A stretch of DNA of 64,000 nucleotides from Alphaproteobacteria bacterium (GTDB taxonomy: Bacteria; Pseudomonadota; Alphaproteobacteria; Caulobacterales; Aquidulcibacteraceae). The stretch covers positions 36,923-100,922 of the forward strand of contig JAGWZH010000001.1 of the NCBI GenBank assembly GCA_018971945.1. The letters run 5' to 3'. The translations under genes and the position numbers were made by a program. Below, piece after piece: positions 9,063-18,330 of this stretch (the first letter of the stretch is position 1; the number at the start of each line of letters is the position of its first letter). The notes beneath the pieces were generated by a model, which was not told the origin of the DNA, did no database searches, and saw only the letters and a program-made list of their open reading frames with translations.

Positions 9063-10160
9063 ATGATGACGCCGCCGGACCTTCAGACCCTGGACGCCCG
9101 CTCGCGCGAGATCTTCCGCGAGATCGTGGAGGCGTTTCTTGAAACGGGCGATCCCGTTGGCTCCCGCACCCTGTCGCGGCGAGCGATGCTGCATCTATCG
9201 CCTGCTTCGATCCGCAACACGATGCAGGATCTTGTGTCTTTGGGCCTGCTTGATGCGCCGCACGCGATGGCTGGCCGCAAGCCCACCCAGCTTGGCCTCC
9301 GGTTTTTCGTCGATAGCTTGTTGCAGGTGGGAGAGCTGGCCGACGCCGAGAAGCGCGAGATCGACGCGCACATGGCCCAGGCCGGGCGCAATCGTGACGA
9401 GGTCCTCGCCGCCGCCACCGAGTTGATCTCCGGGGTCGCCGGCGGCGCGGGCCTGGTTGTCACAGCTGGCCGTGAGGCCCCCATCAAACATATGGAGATC
9501 ATGGCCATTGGTCCCGGCCAAGGGCTGATGATACTGGTCTTTGAAGACGGCCAGGTGGAGAACCGCCTCATCGACGTGCCGGCCGGCCTCACGCCCTCGG
9601 GTCTCATCGAGGCGTCCAATTTCCTCAACGCCCGATTCAAGGGCAAATCCCTCACCGAGGCCCGCGCGGCGGTGGAAGAGGCCCTTGAACGCGACCGCGC
9701 CGCCCTTGACGAGGCCGCCGCAAATCTCGTGCAGCAAGGTTTAGCCGACTGGTCTGGCGAGGATCCCCGCGCCGGCCGCAGCCTCATCGTGCGAGGCCGC
9801 GCCAATCTTTTGCAAGACACGGAGGCGCTTGCCGATCTTGAGCGCGTCCGCCGCCTGTTCGATGATCTGGAAAAGAGCCAGGAATTGCTGCACGTCCTGG
9901 ACGTCGCCCGCCAGGGCGATCCGGTTCGCATTTTTATTGGCTCTGAAAACCCGCTCTTTTCCCTGTCGGGCTCAAGCCTGATCGTCGCCCCCTACACCAA
10001 TGAAAGCCGCAAGGTCTTGGGGGCCTTGGGGGTCATCGGGCCAACCAGGTTGAACTACGCCCGGGTGATCCCGGTGATCGATTACACCGCCCGCGCCGTG
10101 GGTCGCCTCATTGGACGGCAGGGCGAGCAAAACCGCATGAGGGACCACGATGAGCACTGA
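9063..10160 (+). CDS. hrcA: Heat-inducible transcription repressor HrcA
   Basis: A 365-residue repressor that binds CIRCE operators and controls groESL and dnaK-type operons, titrated by GroEL. Seen: a winged-helix N-terminus ([61 protein letters not shown]) and a C-terminal GAF-like domain ending in [26 protein letters not shown] 9063 follows AAGGAG; an ATG one codon later is equally possible. It overlaps grpE by 11 bases, so the two are one transcript. Length is slightly above the usual 340-350 residues. Confidence 0.97.
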   Translation: MMTPPDLQTLDARSREIFREIVEAFLETGDPVGSRTLSRRAMLHLSPASIRNTMQDLVSLGLLDAPHAMAGRKPTQLGLRFFVDSLLQVGELADAEKREIDAHMAQAGRNRDEVLAAATELISGVAGGAGLVVTAGREAPIKHMEIMAIGPGQGLMILVFEDGQVENRLIDVPAGLTPSGLIEASNFLNARFKGKSLTEARAAVEEALERDRAALDEAAANLVQQGLADWSGEDPRAGRSLIVRGRANLLQDTEALADLERVRRLFDDLEKSQELLHVLDVARQGDPVRIFIGSENPLFSLSGSSLIVAPYTNESRKVLGALGVIGPTRLNYARVIPVIDYTARAVGRLIGRQGEQNRMRDHDEH

Positions 10161-10764
10161 ACCCCCGATCTCCCAGCCCCACTCTCCCCAAGAGCCCGAG
10201 GCTTCCGCCGAGGCGCTGGAAAACCCGGTTGCGGGCGATCCCGTAGCCCTTCTGCAGGAGGAGCTGGCGCAAACCAAAGAGCAGCTCCTGCGTGTTCTGG
10301 CTGACCAGCAAAACGCCCTGCGCCGCGCCGAAAAGCAAGCCCAGGACGCCCGCGCCTACGCCATCGACCGGTTCGCAGGCGATCTGTTGCCGGTGGCGGA
10401 CAATCTCCGCCGCGCGATCGAAGCGGTCCCGGCGGAGGCCCGCAGCCACGCGGCCGTCAATACGCTGCTCGTGGGCGTGGAGCTCACCGAGCGGATCATG
10501 CTCGAAACCTTTGGCAAGAACGGGCTGAAGCCCGTGGGCGCAAAGGGCGACGCCTTCGACCCCAACCTCCACCAGGCTGTGGCCCAAATCCCTTCTGAAA
10601 GCCCCGCAGGCGCCATCGCAGAAGTGATGCAGCAGGGCTTTGTCTTGAACGGCCGCACAGTCCGTCCCGCGCTTGTGGCTCTGAGCCTGGGCCAGGCCGC
10701 GCCGCCGCCAGGGGCCCCCGCCTCCGGCGAGGAGCCCGGCGGGCAGGTGGACGTCGTCGTCTAG
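10150..10764 (+). CDS. grpE: GrpE, DnaK nucleotide exchange factor
   Basis: 204 residues. An acidic, Pro-rich N-terminus (1-30) is followed by a long coiled coil (about 33-75, [16 protein letters not shown]) and the beta domain with the diagnostic G-x-x-F-D-P-x-x-H-Q-A-V and [14 protein letters not shown] segments. GrpE releases ADP from DnaK and acts as a thermosensor. ATG 10150 lies inside the hrcA 3' end. The C-terminal 25 residues are Pro/Gly-rich and variable. DnaK itself is not in the window. Confidence 0.97.
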   Translation: MSTEPPISQPHSPQEPEASAEALENPVAGDPVALLQEELAQTKEQLLRVLADQQNALRRAEKQAQDARAYAIDRFAGDLLPVADNLRRAIEAVPAEARSHAAVNTLLVGVELTERIMLETFGKNGLKPVGAKGDAFDPNLHQAVAQIPSESPAGAIAEVMQQGFVLNGRTVRPALVALSLGQAAPPPGAPASGEEPGGQVDVVV

Positions 10765-10779
10765 TCCCTCAAGAGATCC

Positions 10780-10823
10780 GACCGCGCCTCACGCCTCTGT
10801 CTGGAGCGGGGGGAGGCGCGGTC
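10780..10823 (+). terminator. Long hairpin after grpE
   Basis: Perfect 11-bp inverted repeat GACCGCGCCTC (10780-10790) with GAGGCGCGGTC (10813-10823), loop 22 bases, 16 bases after the grpE stop. It lacks a clean T-tract (TTGGG follows), so it may be a transcript 3'-end stabiliser or weak terminator between converging genes. Nothing else is seen up to the S9 peptidase stop at 10965. Confidence 0.55.
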
Positions 10824-10964
10824 TTGGGTCACTGGCGGCCTTGGGCGCCTCCGGCGAGCGCGCGCTCGCCGAAAGCCCTAGCGCGATCCTGCATCGCAGC
10901 GTTCCTTCAAGACCCTTCTCCCCGCGATCCAGGGCCGCCCTGCGCCGCGGGACGATGGAAGGAC

Positions 10965-13088
10965 CTAATGCGGCAAAGGCGCGCTGCGACCGCTCGCTGA
11001 CCGCGCGACCTCGTCCGGCGAAGGCGTCCACAAAGGCGTGGCCGCAGCGTCCGGCCCTGGCGGCGCCCACTGCTCCGCCCACGCGCGATAGGCGCTGTAC
11101 CAGAAGATCGAATTGTCCCGCTTCAGGATCCAATGGTTCTCGTTGGGATAATAGATCATCCGCGACGGCACGCCCCTGGTCTGCAGCGTGGAGAACAGCT
11201 CAAAGCCGTGGTTCACCGGCACGCGGTAGTCGAGTTGGCCGTGGATGATCAAGGTCGGCGTCACGAAGTTCTCCGCAGCCATATGGGGAGAATAGGCCTG
11301 CCACCGCGCCGGATCCTCCCAATATTGAAAGAAGCGATCTTCCTCCGGGCCATAGTCCGCCGCCACTTGGGTATAATTATTATAGACCGCAGCATGGGCG
11401 ACCAGGGCCCGGAACGGGTGGTCCCGTCCCATGAGCACGCTCGCGAGATAGCCGCCATAGGAGCCGCCCCCCGCCATCATCCGCTCCGCATCGATCCATG
11501 GCTGCGCCGTGAACCACTCCGCAGCCGCGATCGTGTCATGATAAGGCAGATCCGATCGGTTCGGATTAATGCTGTCGGTGAAGGCTTGGCCGAATCCGGA
11601 CGATCCATGGAAATTGTGCCATGCGGTCACATAGCCCCAGCCCGCGAAGACCTGCGCGTTCCATCGATAGGTCCAGGAATTGGTGATCCCGTTATGCGGA
11701 CCCCCATGCAGAAGCAGCATCAGCGGGTATTTTCGGCTGGCGTCGAACCCGGGCGGATAAACGACCCACATCTGGATCTCCGCCCCATTGGCGCCGGGAT
11801 AGGTCACGCTTTCCACGCGCCCCATCTCGATCCCCGCCAAAGCCTCCGTGTTCCAATCATAAAGGGCCGCCGCCTCGCCACTCCTGGGATTGATCCGCAC
11901 CAGATGCGGCGGCGCGCTGAAGGACTGGCGCACGCCCACCATGACCCCTGCCGCCGACACGGCCAAACTGTCGATGTCCTCACCCGTGGTGAGCCGCTGC
12001 GGCGGCCCACCGTTCACCGGGTAGCGGTAGGCCCGGCGCACGCTGGCGTCGTCGACCGAACCGAACAGCGATCGGCTGTCCGGCGCCCAGATAAGCCCTG
12101 AGGCGCTGCGGTCGAACGCGGAGGCGAGCTCTTGGACGCCGCCATGGCGCCGATCCAGAAGCATCGGCCGCACCTTGTCGCCATAGAATCCGAAGATCCG
12201 CTGCTGCCCCCATAAGAGATAGCGCCCGTCCGGGCTGTAGAGCGGCTCGCTGTCGTCAGCGATATTGGCCTCGGTGAGGTTACGGGTTTCGCCCGTCGAA
12301 AGATTCAGCGTGAAGACATCGAGGTTCGGCCGCACCCCCGTCGGATCCACGTCCGCCATGAAGGCGATCTCACCGCCGTCAGGCGACACCGCGTAGGAGC
12401 GGGGGCCGGGAGAGACCGCGTAGACCGGCCGGCCAGTCTCCACTTCGGCGACGACGCCCGTGTCCACATCCGCCTGGAACAACCGATACTCCCTATCGTC
12501 GACGAACTGATCCCAATAGGTGAACGGGGCACGGTCCCACACCCGGGCGGTCATCCTGCCATTCGCCCGCTCCCGCGCCCGTTCGCCCTGCGCCGCCCAG
12601 CCCTCCAGATCGGGCCAGACCGGGGCGAGAAAGAAAACGCTCCCTCCATCGGGGGCCCATCGCGGCTGGCTGACCCCGGTGGGAATATCGGTGAGACGCT
12701 GCGCTTCTCCCCCTGCCATCGGCAAAAGATAAATCTGGGCGGCATCGTCTTCGTCCCGCCGGGCGATGAAGGCGAGCGCGGCGCCATCGGGGCTGAACTC
12801 CGGGTTGCTTTCAGAGGCCGGGTCCGAGGTCAGCCGCCGCGCCACGCCCCCGTCTGTGGGAACAAGAAAAAGATCGACTGCGGGGCTTTCCGCGTCCGCC
12901 GGAAATCGGGTCACCGCGACCACCGCGCTCCGCCCATCAGGGGCGAGCGCCGGGGCGCCGATCCGCGCGAAATCCCACATCGCCTCTGGTGTGAGCGCCG
13001 CTCTCTCCTGCGCGGCCACGGGCGCGAGCCCAGCAAGCCATACGCCTAAACCCGTCGCCAAAGCGACCCCCAAAGCCCTCCCCCACAT
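10965..13088 (-). CDS. Secreted S9-family (prolyl oligopeptidase-like) peptidase
   Basis: 707 residues starting with a Sec signal peptide (cleavage after A-P-V-A-A-Q, about residue 27). Residues 30-430 form a PD40/WD-like beta-propeller with repeated P-D-G units. The C-terminal alpha/beta hydrolase has the nucleophile in G-G-G-S-Y-G-G (Ser543), Asp620 in HGQLDYRVP and His652 in P-N-E-N-H, a complete triad. The family comprises dipeptidyl and acylaminoacyl peptidases that degrade oligopeptides; this one probably acts in the periplasm. ATG 13088 follows AAGGAG. It is divergent from the TonB receptor and could supply peptides or process its ligand, which is inference. Confidence 0.93.
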   Translation of the reverse strand: MWGRALGVALATGLGVWLAGLAPVAAQERAALTPEAMWDFARIGAPALAPDGRSAVVAVTRFPADAESPAVDLFLVPTDGGVARRLTSDPASESNPEFSPDGAALAFIARRDEDDAAQIYLLPMAGGEAQRLTDIPTGVSQPRWAPDGGSVFFLAPVWPDLEGWAAQGERARERANGRMTARVWDRAPFTYWDQFVDDREYRLFQADVDTGVVAEVETGRPVYAVSPGPRSYAVSPDGGEIAFMADVDPTGVRPNLDVFTLNLSTGETRNLTEANIADDSEPLYSPDGRYLLWGQQRIFGFYGDKVRPMLLDRRHGGVQELASAFDRSASGLIWAPDSRSLFGSVDDASVRRAYRYPVNGGPPQRLTTGEDIDSLAVSAAGVMVGVRQSFSAPPHLVRINPRSGEAAALYDWNTEALAGIEMGRVESVTYPGANGAEIQMWVVYPPGFDASRKYPLMLLLHGGPHNGITNSWTYRWNAQVFAGWGYVTAWHNFHGSSGFGQAFTDSINPNRSDLPYHDTIAAAEWFTAQPWIDAERMMAGGGSYGGYLASVLMGRDHPFRALVAHAAVYNNYTQVAADYGPEEDRFFQYWEDPARWQAYSPHMAAENFVTPTLIIHGQLDYRVPVNHGFELFSTLQTRGVPSRMIYYPNENHWILKRDNSIFWYSAYRAWAEQWAPPGPDAAATPLWTPSPDEVARSASGRSAPLPH

Positions 13089-13412
13089 GCGAACTCCTTG
13101 ATTTCACAAGCGCCACTGTCTGACCAAAGCCCTAGCGCGAGACCCGCCGCAACGGAAGACAATTCACTGTGCGGGGCAGAAGGCCTGACGCCGCGCGATG
13201 AGCGCTTGGGGGGCTCAGAGCCACGACCGAAATGGCCCGCCGGCGCAAAGCCCACGCCCCAGCCGTTCAATCCCGCGCATTCGCGTCACCGGCAGCCGAC
13301 CAATAGCGCCCAACACGCCCTCCATGGCCGAACCTTTTCGTCGCGCCGCGAAAAGGATGAAGGATTGACCGCCTCGATTTTGCGACTTATTCGCATTTAC
13401 GAGGAGGTGAGA
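13089..13412. other. Divergent regulatory spacer, S9 peptidase / TonB receptor
   Basis: 324 bases between two divergent start codons. A rightward open frame runs through it into the TonB receptor from 13098, but it lacks a ribosome-binding site and would place 105 nonsense-like residues before a perfect signal peptide. The only structured signals I find are the promoter and palindrome at 13365-13395. Confidence 0.6.
13365..13395 (+). promoter_or_regulatory. Promoter with Fur-like operator for the TonB receptor
   Basis: TTGACC (13365-13370) and TATTCG (13388-13393) are spaced 17 bases. The -10 is covered by TGCGACTTATTCGCA (13381-13395), a near-perfect palindrome resembling the alphaproteobacterial Fur box core TGCGAATnATTCGCA as I recall it. 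A repressor bound there would block the polymerase. The palindrome ends 17 bases before the receptor ATG, so either the leader is very short or the true -10 lies elsewhere. Confidence 0.45.
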
Positions 13413-15596
13413 ATGGTTTGCAAAAGCATCTGGCCGACCGCTCTGGCGGCCGCCCTCATCGGTTGGTCGGCGCCCGCCGCCGCCGCCGCCCAAACACTCA
13501 TCGCCTTAGAGGGAGAGGAGGGGGAGGAAGGGGCCGCCGCGGCGAGCCCGATTGTTGTGATCGGCGCGCGCGACCGCCTGCGGGACATTCCTGGCTCTGG
13601 CGCGATCATCGACGAAGAAAACTTGGAGCGGTCTCGGGTCTTCACAGTGAACGAGGCCCTTCGCCAGGTGCCGGGCCTCACCGTCCGGGACGAGGAAGGT
13701 CTGGGTCTGCGTCCGAATATCGGCGTTCGCGGCCTTAATCCGACCCGTTCCGCCGAGATCATCCTGCTCGAAGACGGCCTTCCTCTGACCTATGGGCTTT
13801 ACGGCGACAACGCCGCCTATTCCCACCCGCCGCTCCGCCGCTTCTCCCGCATCGAAGTGCTCAAGGGCGCAAGCCAGATCCGCTTCGGCCCCCACACGAT
13901 AGGCGGGGTCGTCAACTATATAACCCCACCCGCGCCCGCCAGCTTTGGCGGAAACGCCACCTTCGCGGGCGGCGCCGAGGGCTACCGTGAAGCCGATCTG
14001 TCCTTGGGCGGGCCATTGGCAGGCTTCCGATGGCTCGCGCACGCCAACCTCACAGGCTTTGATGGCGTCAAGGAAAACCAGGGCTTCGCGTTTTCCGACT
14101 TTTACTTGAAGGCCGAGCGGGATTTCGGCGAAGGCCAGCTCCTGGTCTTGAGGGCAGGCCTTTACGAGGAAGACAGCCAAGTGGGCTATTCCGGTCTCAC
14201 CAAAGCGGAGTTCGAGGCCAACCCTCGCGCCTACCCCTTCCCCAATGACAGCTTCATCACCGAGCGCTTCACCGCGTCCGCCACCCATGTCTGGCCAATG
14301 GGACCGGCCCTCGAGCTCGTCACAAGCGCCTACGCCATTTGGTTCGACCGTGACTGGTGGCGTCAATCCTCCAACTCCAGACAAAGGCCCGCCGACAGCT
14401 CCGATCCCCTCTGCGGCGGCATGGAAAACCTTAACATCGCCTGCGGCAATGAGGGTCGTCTGCGCGAATATAATGTCTACGGATTGGAAGCACGCCTGTT
14501 TTGGGAAGGCGCTTTTCTTGGCGCCGCCGCCGAGGTCGAGATCGGCGGCCGCTACCAGAGCGAGCGCCAAAATCGCCTTCAGATCAATGGCGACACGCCA
14601 AACGCCCGCACCCCCGGAACCTCAATCAACGCCGGCGTCCGCGAAAACAATCTGCGCTATGTTCGCGCCTGGTCAGGCTTTTTGGCCGCGACCTTGGATT
14701 ATGGGCGGATCAGTCTGAGCCCCGGCGTGAGGTTTGAGGCCATCGATTACGAGCGGGTCAGCCGGTTGACCGGCGCCCGCGGCCAGACCAGCGTCTCCGA
14801 GCTCATCCCAGGCCTTGGCTTCACGATTGAAGCGCGCGACGACATCGTCCTCTATGGCGGGGTCTATCGCGGTTTCTCCCCGCCCGGCGTCGCCGACATC
14901 ATCACCGACGCCGGCGGCTCAGTTGATCTGGATCCGGAAGAAAGCGTCAATTGGGAGCTGGGTATCCGCGGCGAGATGGCAAAAGGCCTCCGCTTCGATG
15001 GCGCGGCGTTCTTGATGGATTTCGGAAATCAGATCGTCCCCGCTTCCATCGCTGGCGGCGTTGGGGCCGGCTTGACCAGCGCCGGCGCCACACGACACCG
15101 CGGGCTTGAACTCTCTATCAACGGATCATTGCGCGACATGGGCTTGATGCGGACTGACGATATCTATGTCCGAGCCGCCCTCACCTGGCTTGAGGAGGCG
15201 TCCTATCGTGGCCAGCGTTTTTCCTCAACGCCTGGGTTCGCGGCTGTTTCTGTGTCCGGAAACCGTTTGCCCTATGCGCCAGAGCGGCAGTTTACGGGCG
15301 CGGTCGGCTACGCTTGGGGCCAAACCGTGACCGCGCAGATCGAATATGTGTTGGTCGGCGAGCAGTTCGCCGACGACCTCAACACCCGAGCCGCCGGTCC
15401 CGACGGCCAAAATGGGCTCATTCCAGCCCAACACATCTGGAACGCGAGCCTCAACTACACCCCCGGCGAGGGCCCTGTGACCCTTTATGTGACGGTGAAG
15501 AACATCGCCGACGAGACCTTCATCGTGGACCGCACCCGCGGCATCTTGCCCAACGCCCCGCGCCTTTTCCAGGTTGGCGCAAGCGCCCGCTTTTGA
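13413..15596 (+). CDS. TonB-dependent receptor, FecA-like iron-uptake group
   Basis: 727 residues. A Sec signal peptide (about 1-26) is followed by an acidic linker, a TonB-box-like IVVIGAR segment, then the plug domain (about 50-165, with VNEALRQVPGLTVRDE, I-G-V-R-G-L-N, RIEVLKGASQIRFGPHTIGGVVNYI) and a 22-strand barrel ending in aromatic Phe. The plug resembles the Fe(3+)-dicitrate group, but there is no N-terminal FecR-signalling domain, so it is not a transducer. ATG 13413 has AGGAGGT; the open upstream frame was rejected. A Fur-like operator supports iron control. The ligand is unproven. The downstream hydrolase is 28 bases away. Confidence 0.92.
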   Translation: MVCKSIWPTALAAALIGWSAPAAAAAQTLIALEGEEGEEGAAAASPIVVIGARDRLRDIPGSGAIIDEENLERSRVFTVNEALRQVPGLTVRDEEGLGLRPNIGVRGLNPTRSAEIILLEDGLPLTYGLYGDNAAYSHPPLRRFSRIEVLKGASQIRFGPHTIGGVVNYITPPAPASFGGNATFAGGAEGYREADLSLGGPLAGFRWLAHANLTGFDGVKENQGFAFSDFYLKAERDFGEGQLLVLRAGLYEEDSQVGYSGLTKAEFEANPRAYPFPNDSFITERFTASATHVWPMGPALELVTSAYAIWFDRDWWRQSSNSRQRPADSSDPLCGGMENLNIACGNEGRLREYNVYGLEARLFWEGAFLGAAAEVEIGGRYQSERQNRLQINGDTPNARTPGTSINAGVRENNLRYVRAWSGFLAATLDYGRISLSPGVRFEAIDYERVSRLTGARGQTSVSELIPGLGFTIEARDDIVLYGGVYRGFSPPGVADIITDAGGSVDLDPEESVNWELGIRGEMAKGLRFDGAAFLMDFGNQIVPASIAGGVGAGLTSAGATRHRGLELSINGSLRDMGLMRTDDIYVRAALTWLEEASYRGQRFSSTPGFAAVSVSGNRLPYAPERQFTGAVGYAWGQTVTAQIEYVLVGEQFADDLNTRAAGPDGQNGLIPAQHIWNASLNYTPGEGPVTLYVTVKNIADETFIVDRTRGILPNAPRLFQVGASARF

Positions 15597-15624
15597 CGCG
15601 TTCCAAGGCGTGCTACCCAAACCA

Positions 15625-17001
15625 ATGCCCGTCTCAAGCGCTCCCAGTCCTCAAGCCCCTCCTCAAGCCCCTCCTCAAGCCCCTCCTCAAGCCCCTACTC
15701 ACGCCCTTTGTCCCACCCGTCGCGCCGCTGTCGCGGGCCTTGGAGCTTTGGCGGTGTCTGGGTTTGATGATCTGGCTTCTGTCCAGACTCTCTCGCTGGG
15801 CGCGCTGCCTGGACCGCCAATGGCCTGCGCCGGCGCCATCGCGGTCGACGGCGATGGCCGGCCCGTCTTGCTGGCCGTTGCAAGTCATGAGGCCGCGGCC
15901 CGTCCTTTCAGTCTGACCTCGGCCTTTCGGATCGCCTCGGTTTCCAAGCTCGTCGCCGCCCTTGGGTTCATGACCTTGGTCGAAGAAGGCGCTCTCGGCC
16001 TCGATGACGACGTCGCCTATTGGCTGGGGCCCGCCTTTCGCCACCCCGCCCACCCCCATCGTCCCCTGACCCCTCGGCGCCTTCTGAGCCACACAAGCGG
16101 ACTTCGCAATGGGGAGGACTTCCCTGTCCCCGCCGGTCTCAGTCTGAGCGCGCGTCTTGAGCGCGCGGCCCAGGAGCCAGGCTATGGGGGCTGGTTCGCT
16201 CCGATCGACGCGCCCCCCGAATGGTTCAGCTACAGCGACACCAATCTTGCAGCGCTGGGCCAGCTGATAGAGGCGGTGAGCGGACGACGCTTCGACCTCT
16301 TCATGGCGGAGCGGGTCTTCGCCGCCGACCCTCCCTTCGCCGCGGGCTATAATTGGAGCGGCGTGGATCAGCAAACGCGGGCCTTGGCGTGGCCGGGCCT
16401 GCGTCTGTTTAGCGGAACATGGACCCCCCAGGTCGACGCCCCCCCGCCGCCAGCCCCCGCCATTGCTCTTTATCGCGGCGATGCTTCTTATGCGCCGAAC
16501 CCAGACGATCTTCCTTTGGCGCAAAACGGTTTCGTCTTCGCCCCCCATGGCGGACTGAGGGCCTCGCTCGCCGATCTCGCCCGCCTCGGCCAGGCCATGG
16601 CGGGCCAAGCCGAGCGCGTCGGCCTCGCCCATTTAGCGCCCGCCGCCCGGCGGCTCCACGGCCGGATGGGCTGGCGTTACCGTCCCGAATGGCCCAACGG
16701 CGACAGTCTGGAGGGTTTTTATCAGGCCTTTGGTCCGGGGCCCCAGCGTTTGATCGGAACATCAGGTCCTGGCTTCGGAGACGCCTTTTTCGGTTCGCAA
16801 TCCAGAGACTGGGTGGGTCATGCGGGCGACGCTTACGGCTGGATGAGCGGACTTTGGTGGAACCGGCGAAGTAAAGCGGTCGTCGCCTATGCTGTGAACG
16901 GCATGCCGGAAACCGACAGGCCTCAAGGCCTTCGTTCGGCGATGACGAGCACGGAGGAAGCCATGATCGATCTCTGTCTTCAAGCGCTTGGGTCGGGATG
17001 A
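15625..17001 (+). CDS. Beta-lactamase-fold serine hydrolase with PQAP-repeat leader
   Basis: 458 residues of the class C/esterase-like family. S-V-S-K at 105-108 is the nucleophile/lysine pair, Y-S-D at 203-205 replaces the usual YxN, and G-H-A-G-D near residue 412 stands where K-T/S-G lies. Such enzymes act as esterases, D-peptidases or transpeptidases. The N-terminus is unusual: residues 9-24 are four PQAP repeats, followed by T-R-R-A-A-V-A-G-L-G-A-L, which resembles a Tat signal. ATG 15625 is preferred over an earlier frame start inside the receptor gene. It probably shares a transcript with the receptor. Confidence 0.82.
   Translation: MPVSSAPSPQAPPQAPPQAPPQAPTHALCPTRRAAVAGLGALAVSGFDDLASVQTLSLGALPGPPMACAGAIAVDGDGRPVLLAVASHEAAARPFSLTSAFRIASVSKLVAALGFMTLVEEGALGLDDDVAYWLGPAFRHPAHPHRPLTPRRLLSHTSGLRNGEDFPVPAGLSLSARLERAAQEPGYGGWFAPIDAPPEWFSYSDTNLAALGQLIEAVSGRRFDLFMAERVFAADPPFAAGYNWSGVDQQTRALAWPGLRLFSGTWTPQVDAPPPPAPAIALYRGDASYAPNPDDLPLAQNGFVFAPHGGLRASLADLARLGQAMAGQAERVGLAHLAPAARRLHGRMGWRYRPEWPNGDSLEGFYQAFGPGPQRLIGTSGPGFGDAFFGSQSRDWVGHAGDAYGWMSGLWWNRRSKAVVAYAVNGMPETDRPQGLRSAMTSTEEAMIDLCLQALGSG
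15649..15696 (+). repeat. Perfect 12-bp tandem repeat, 4 copies
   Basis: CCTCAAGCCCCT at 15649, 15661, 15673 and 15685, all identical and in frame with the hydrolase gene, encoding Pro-Gln-Ala-Pro four times. Perfect identity suggests a slippage-prone tract whose copy number could vary between strains without breaking the frame. Confidence 0.95.
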
Positions 17002-17029
17002 GCGCGGCTAACGCCGCTGGCGGGGCGGA

Positions 17030-17704
17030 TTATTTCTTGCGGACGATCATCACCCCATCGCCGATGGCGACCATGATCGCATGCACCCGCGGGTCGTCCT
17101 TCGCTTTGGCCGCAACCTCCCGCAGCGCGATCGTTTCGGTGTCAAGAGCGCCGGAGTCGGCGACGGCCCCGCTCCAAAGCACATTGTCAAACAGGATCGC
17201 CCCGCCCGGCCGCAACAGCGCGAGCGCCTGCTCATAATAGCCGCCATAACCGGTCTTGTCCGCATCGATGAAGGCGAGGTCATAGGTCTCGGCCTCGCCG
17301 CCCGCGATCCGCGCGTCGAGGGTCTCGGAAGCGGAGCGGATCTGCAGATCGATGATGTCGGCCACGCCCGCCTCCGCCCAATAGAGGCGGCCTTTGGCGG
17401 TCCATTCCTCGGCGACGTCGCAAGCCAGGATATGCGCCTCCGCGCCATGCATCTCTTTCAGCACGAGCCCCATGGTGAGCGCGGAGTAGCCTGTGAAAAC
17501 GCCGACCTCGAGATAACGCCTTGCGCCTGTCAGACGAGCCAGCATTTGCATGAAGGCCCCTTGCTCAGGGCTGATCTGCATCCGCGCCACCCAGCCCAGG
17601 CGCGCCGTGTCTTCCCGGCACTTCCGTTGGACGGGGTGCTCGGACGGGTTCACGCTCGCGAGATAGGCGATGATCTCGGGGGGGAGGCCGAAGGATCGGG
17701 ACAT
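17030..17704 (-). CDS. SAM-dependent O-methyltransferase (CCoAOMT-like)
   Basis: 224 residues of the Methyltransf_3 family. Seen: R-R-Y-L-E-V-G-V-F-T-G-Y-S (SAM-binding motif I), a helical cap before it with ISPEQGAFMQML, DLAFIDADKTGYGGYYE (metal ligands in the D-A-D-K region) and RPGGAILFDNVLW. The family methylates catechol-type hydroxyls with Mg2+; bacterial members act on varied small molecules, so no substrate is assigned. ATG 17704 has CAGGAGA at good spacing; the open frame up to 17884 is Arg-rich and not family-like. It converges on the serine hydrolase gene with 28 bases between. Confidence 0.9.
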   Translation of the reverse strand: MSRSFGLPPEIIAYLASVNPSEHPVQRKCREDTARLGWVARMQISPEQGAFMQMLARLTGARRYLEVGVFTGYSALTMGLVLKEMHGAEAHILACDVAEEWTAKGRLYWAEAGVADIIDLQIRSASETLDARIAGGEAETYDLAFIDADKTGYGGYYEQALALLRPGGAILFDNVLWSGAVADSGALDTETIALREVAAKAKDDPRVHAIMVAIGDGVMIVRKK

Positions 17705-18330
17705 GCGAAATCTCCTGCACCCGCTTCTTGGCAAAGTCGGCTTGACCCTGCGACGCGTTTGGACCGGCTCTCTGCCGCCGGGTCGGCGAGACGCGCAAAG
17801 CGCTCTGGTTCGAAACCGATGCTGCGGGTCTGGAAACCGACCGCGCCGCGTCGACATCGAGAGCGAAAGGCGTCGCACAATCAAGCGTCCGTCGGGGAAA
17901 AAAACACTTAAGACGGAGCAGCGCTTCTCGAACTTTGATCCATTCCGCTCCGCCGGCCTAAATAGCGCCCGCCTGTTCCTGATCTCCGCCTTGGAAAACG
18001 GCGCAGTCCATGACCGCGAGGCCTATGAGACGCGCCTTCGGCGCAGGGTGTGGTTTTGGCGGCCAGGGGGCCACTGGCCTGGGGGCCGCTGACCTGGGAA
18101 CCGCTGGCCTGGGAACCGCTGACCTGGGAACCGCTGACCTGGGGGCCGCTGACCTGGGGGCCGCTGGCTTGGGGGGCGCTGGCTTGGGCGCGGACGCGGC
18201 GCCGCGCCCCCAAAAAACCGCCCCTTGGCCGCGTTCAGAGCGGCGTGGCCCAAAAACGGGGGAGCGCATACGCAGAGCGGACCGCCCAAAGCAGATGGCG
18301 GCTGAGAACGACTCTGCTTACGCTGCGAGC
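17705..18330. other. 626-base stretch with repeats, no firm gene
   Basis: Runs from the O-methyltransferase start to the chosen dut start. The right half contains the 15-bp repeat array (18061-18190) inside a frame that is open and continuous with dut from 18010. The left half has an A-rich run near 17897-17905 and nothing I can call. Promoters for both divergent genes should lie here, but I found no convincing -35/-10 pair. Confidence 0.5.
18061..18193 (+). repeat. Array of about eight 15-bp repeats
   Basis: Units of the form G-[AG]-C-CTGGG-[AG][AG]-CCGCT begin at 18061, 18076, 18091, 18106, 18121, 18136, 18151 and 18166, with a decayed ninth start at 18181. In the frame continuous with dut they encode A-[DG]-L-G-[AT] five-residue units, similar in form to pentapeptide repeats. 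The minus strand is also open through the array, as expected for a 15-bp period without stops. Confidence 0.85.

Noticed and set aside
18061..18193. CRISPR-like array
   Set aside because: Units are directly adjacent with no spacers and no cas genes nearby.
18023..18289. Minus-strand repeat proteins (Q-A-S-G-P type) over the 15-bp array
   Set aside because: Any 15-bp array without stops is open in several frames; nothing supports translation on this strand.
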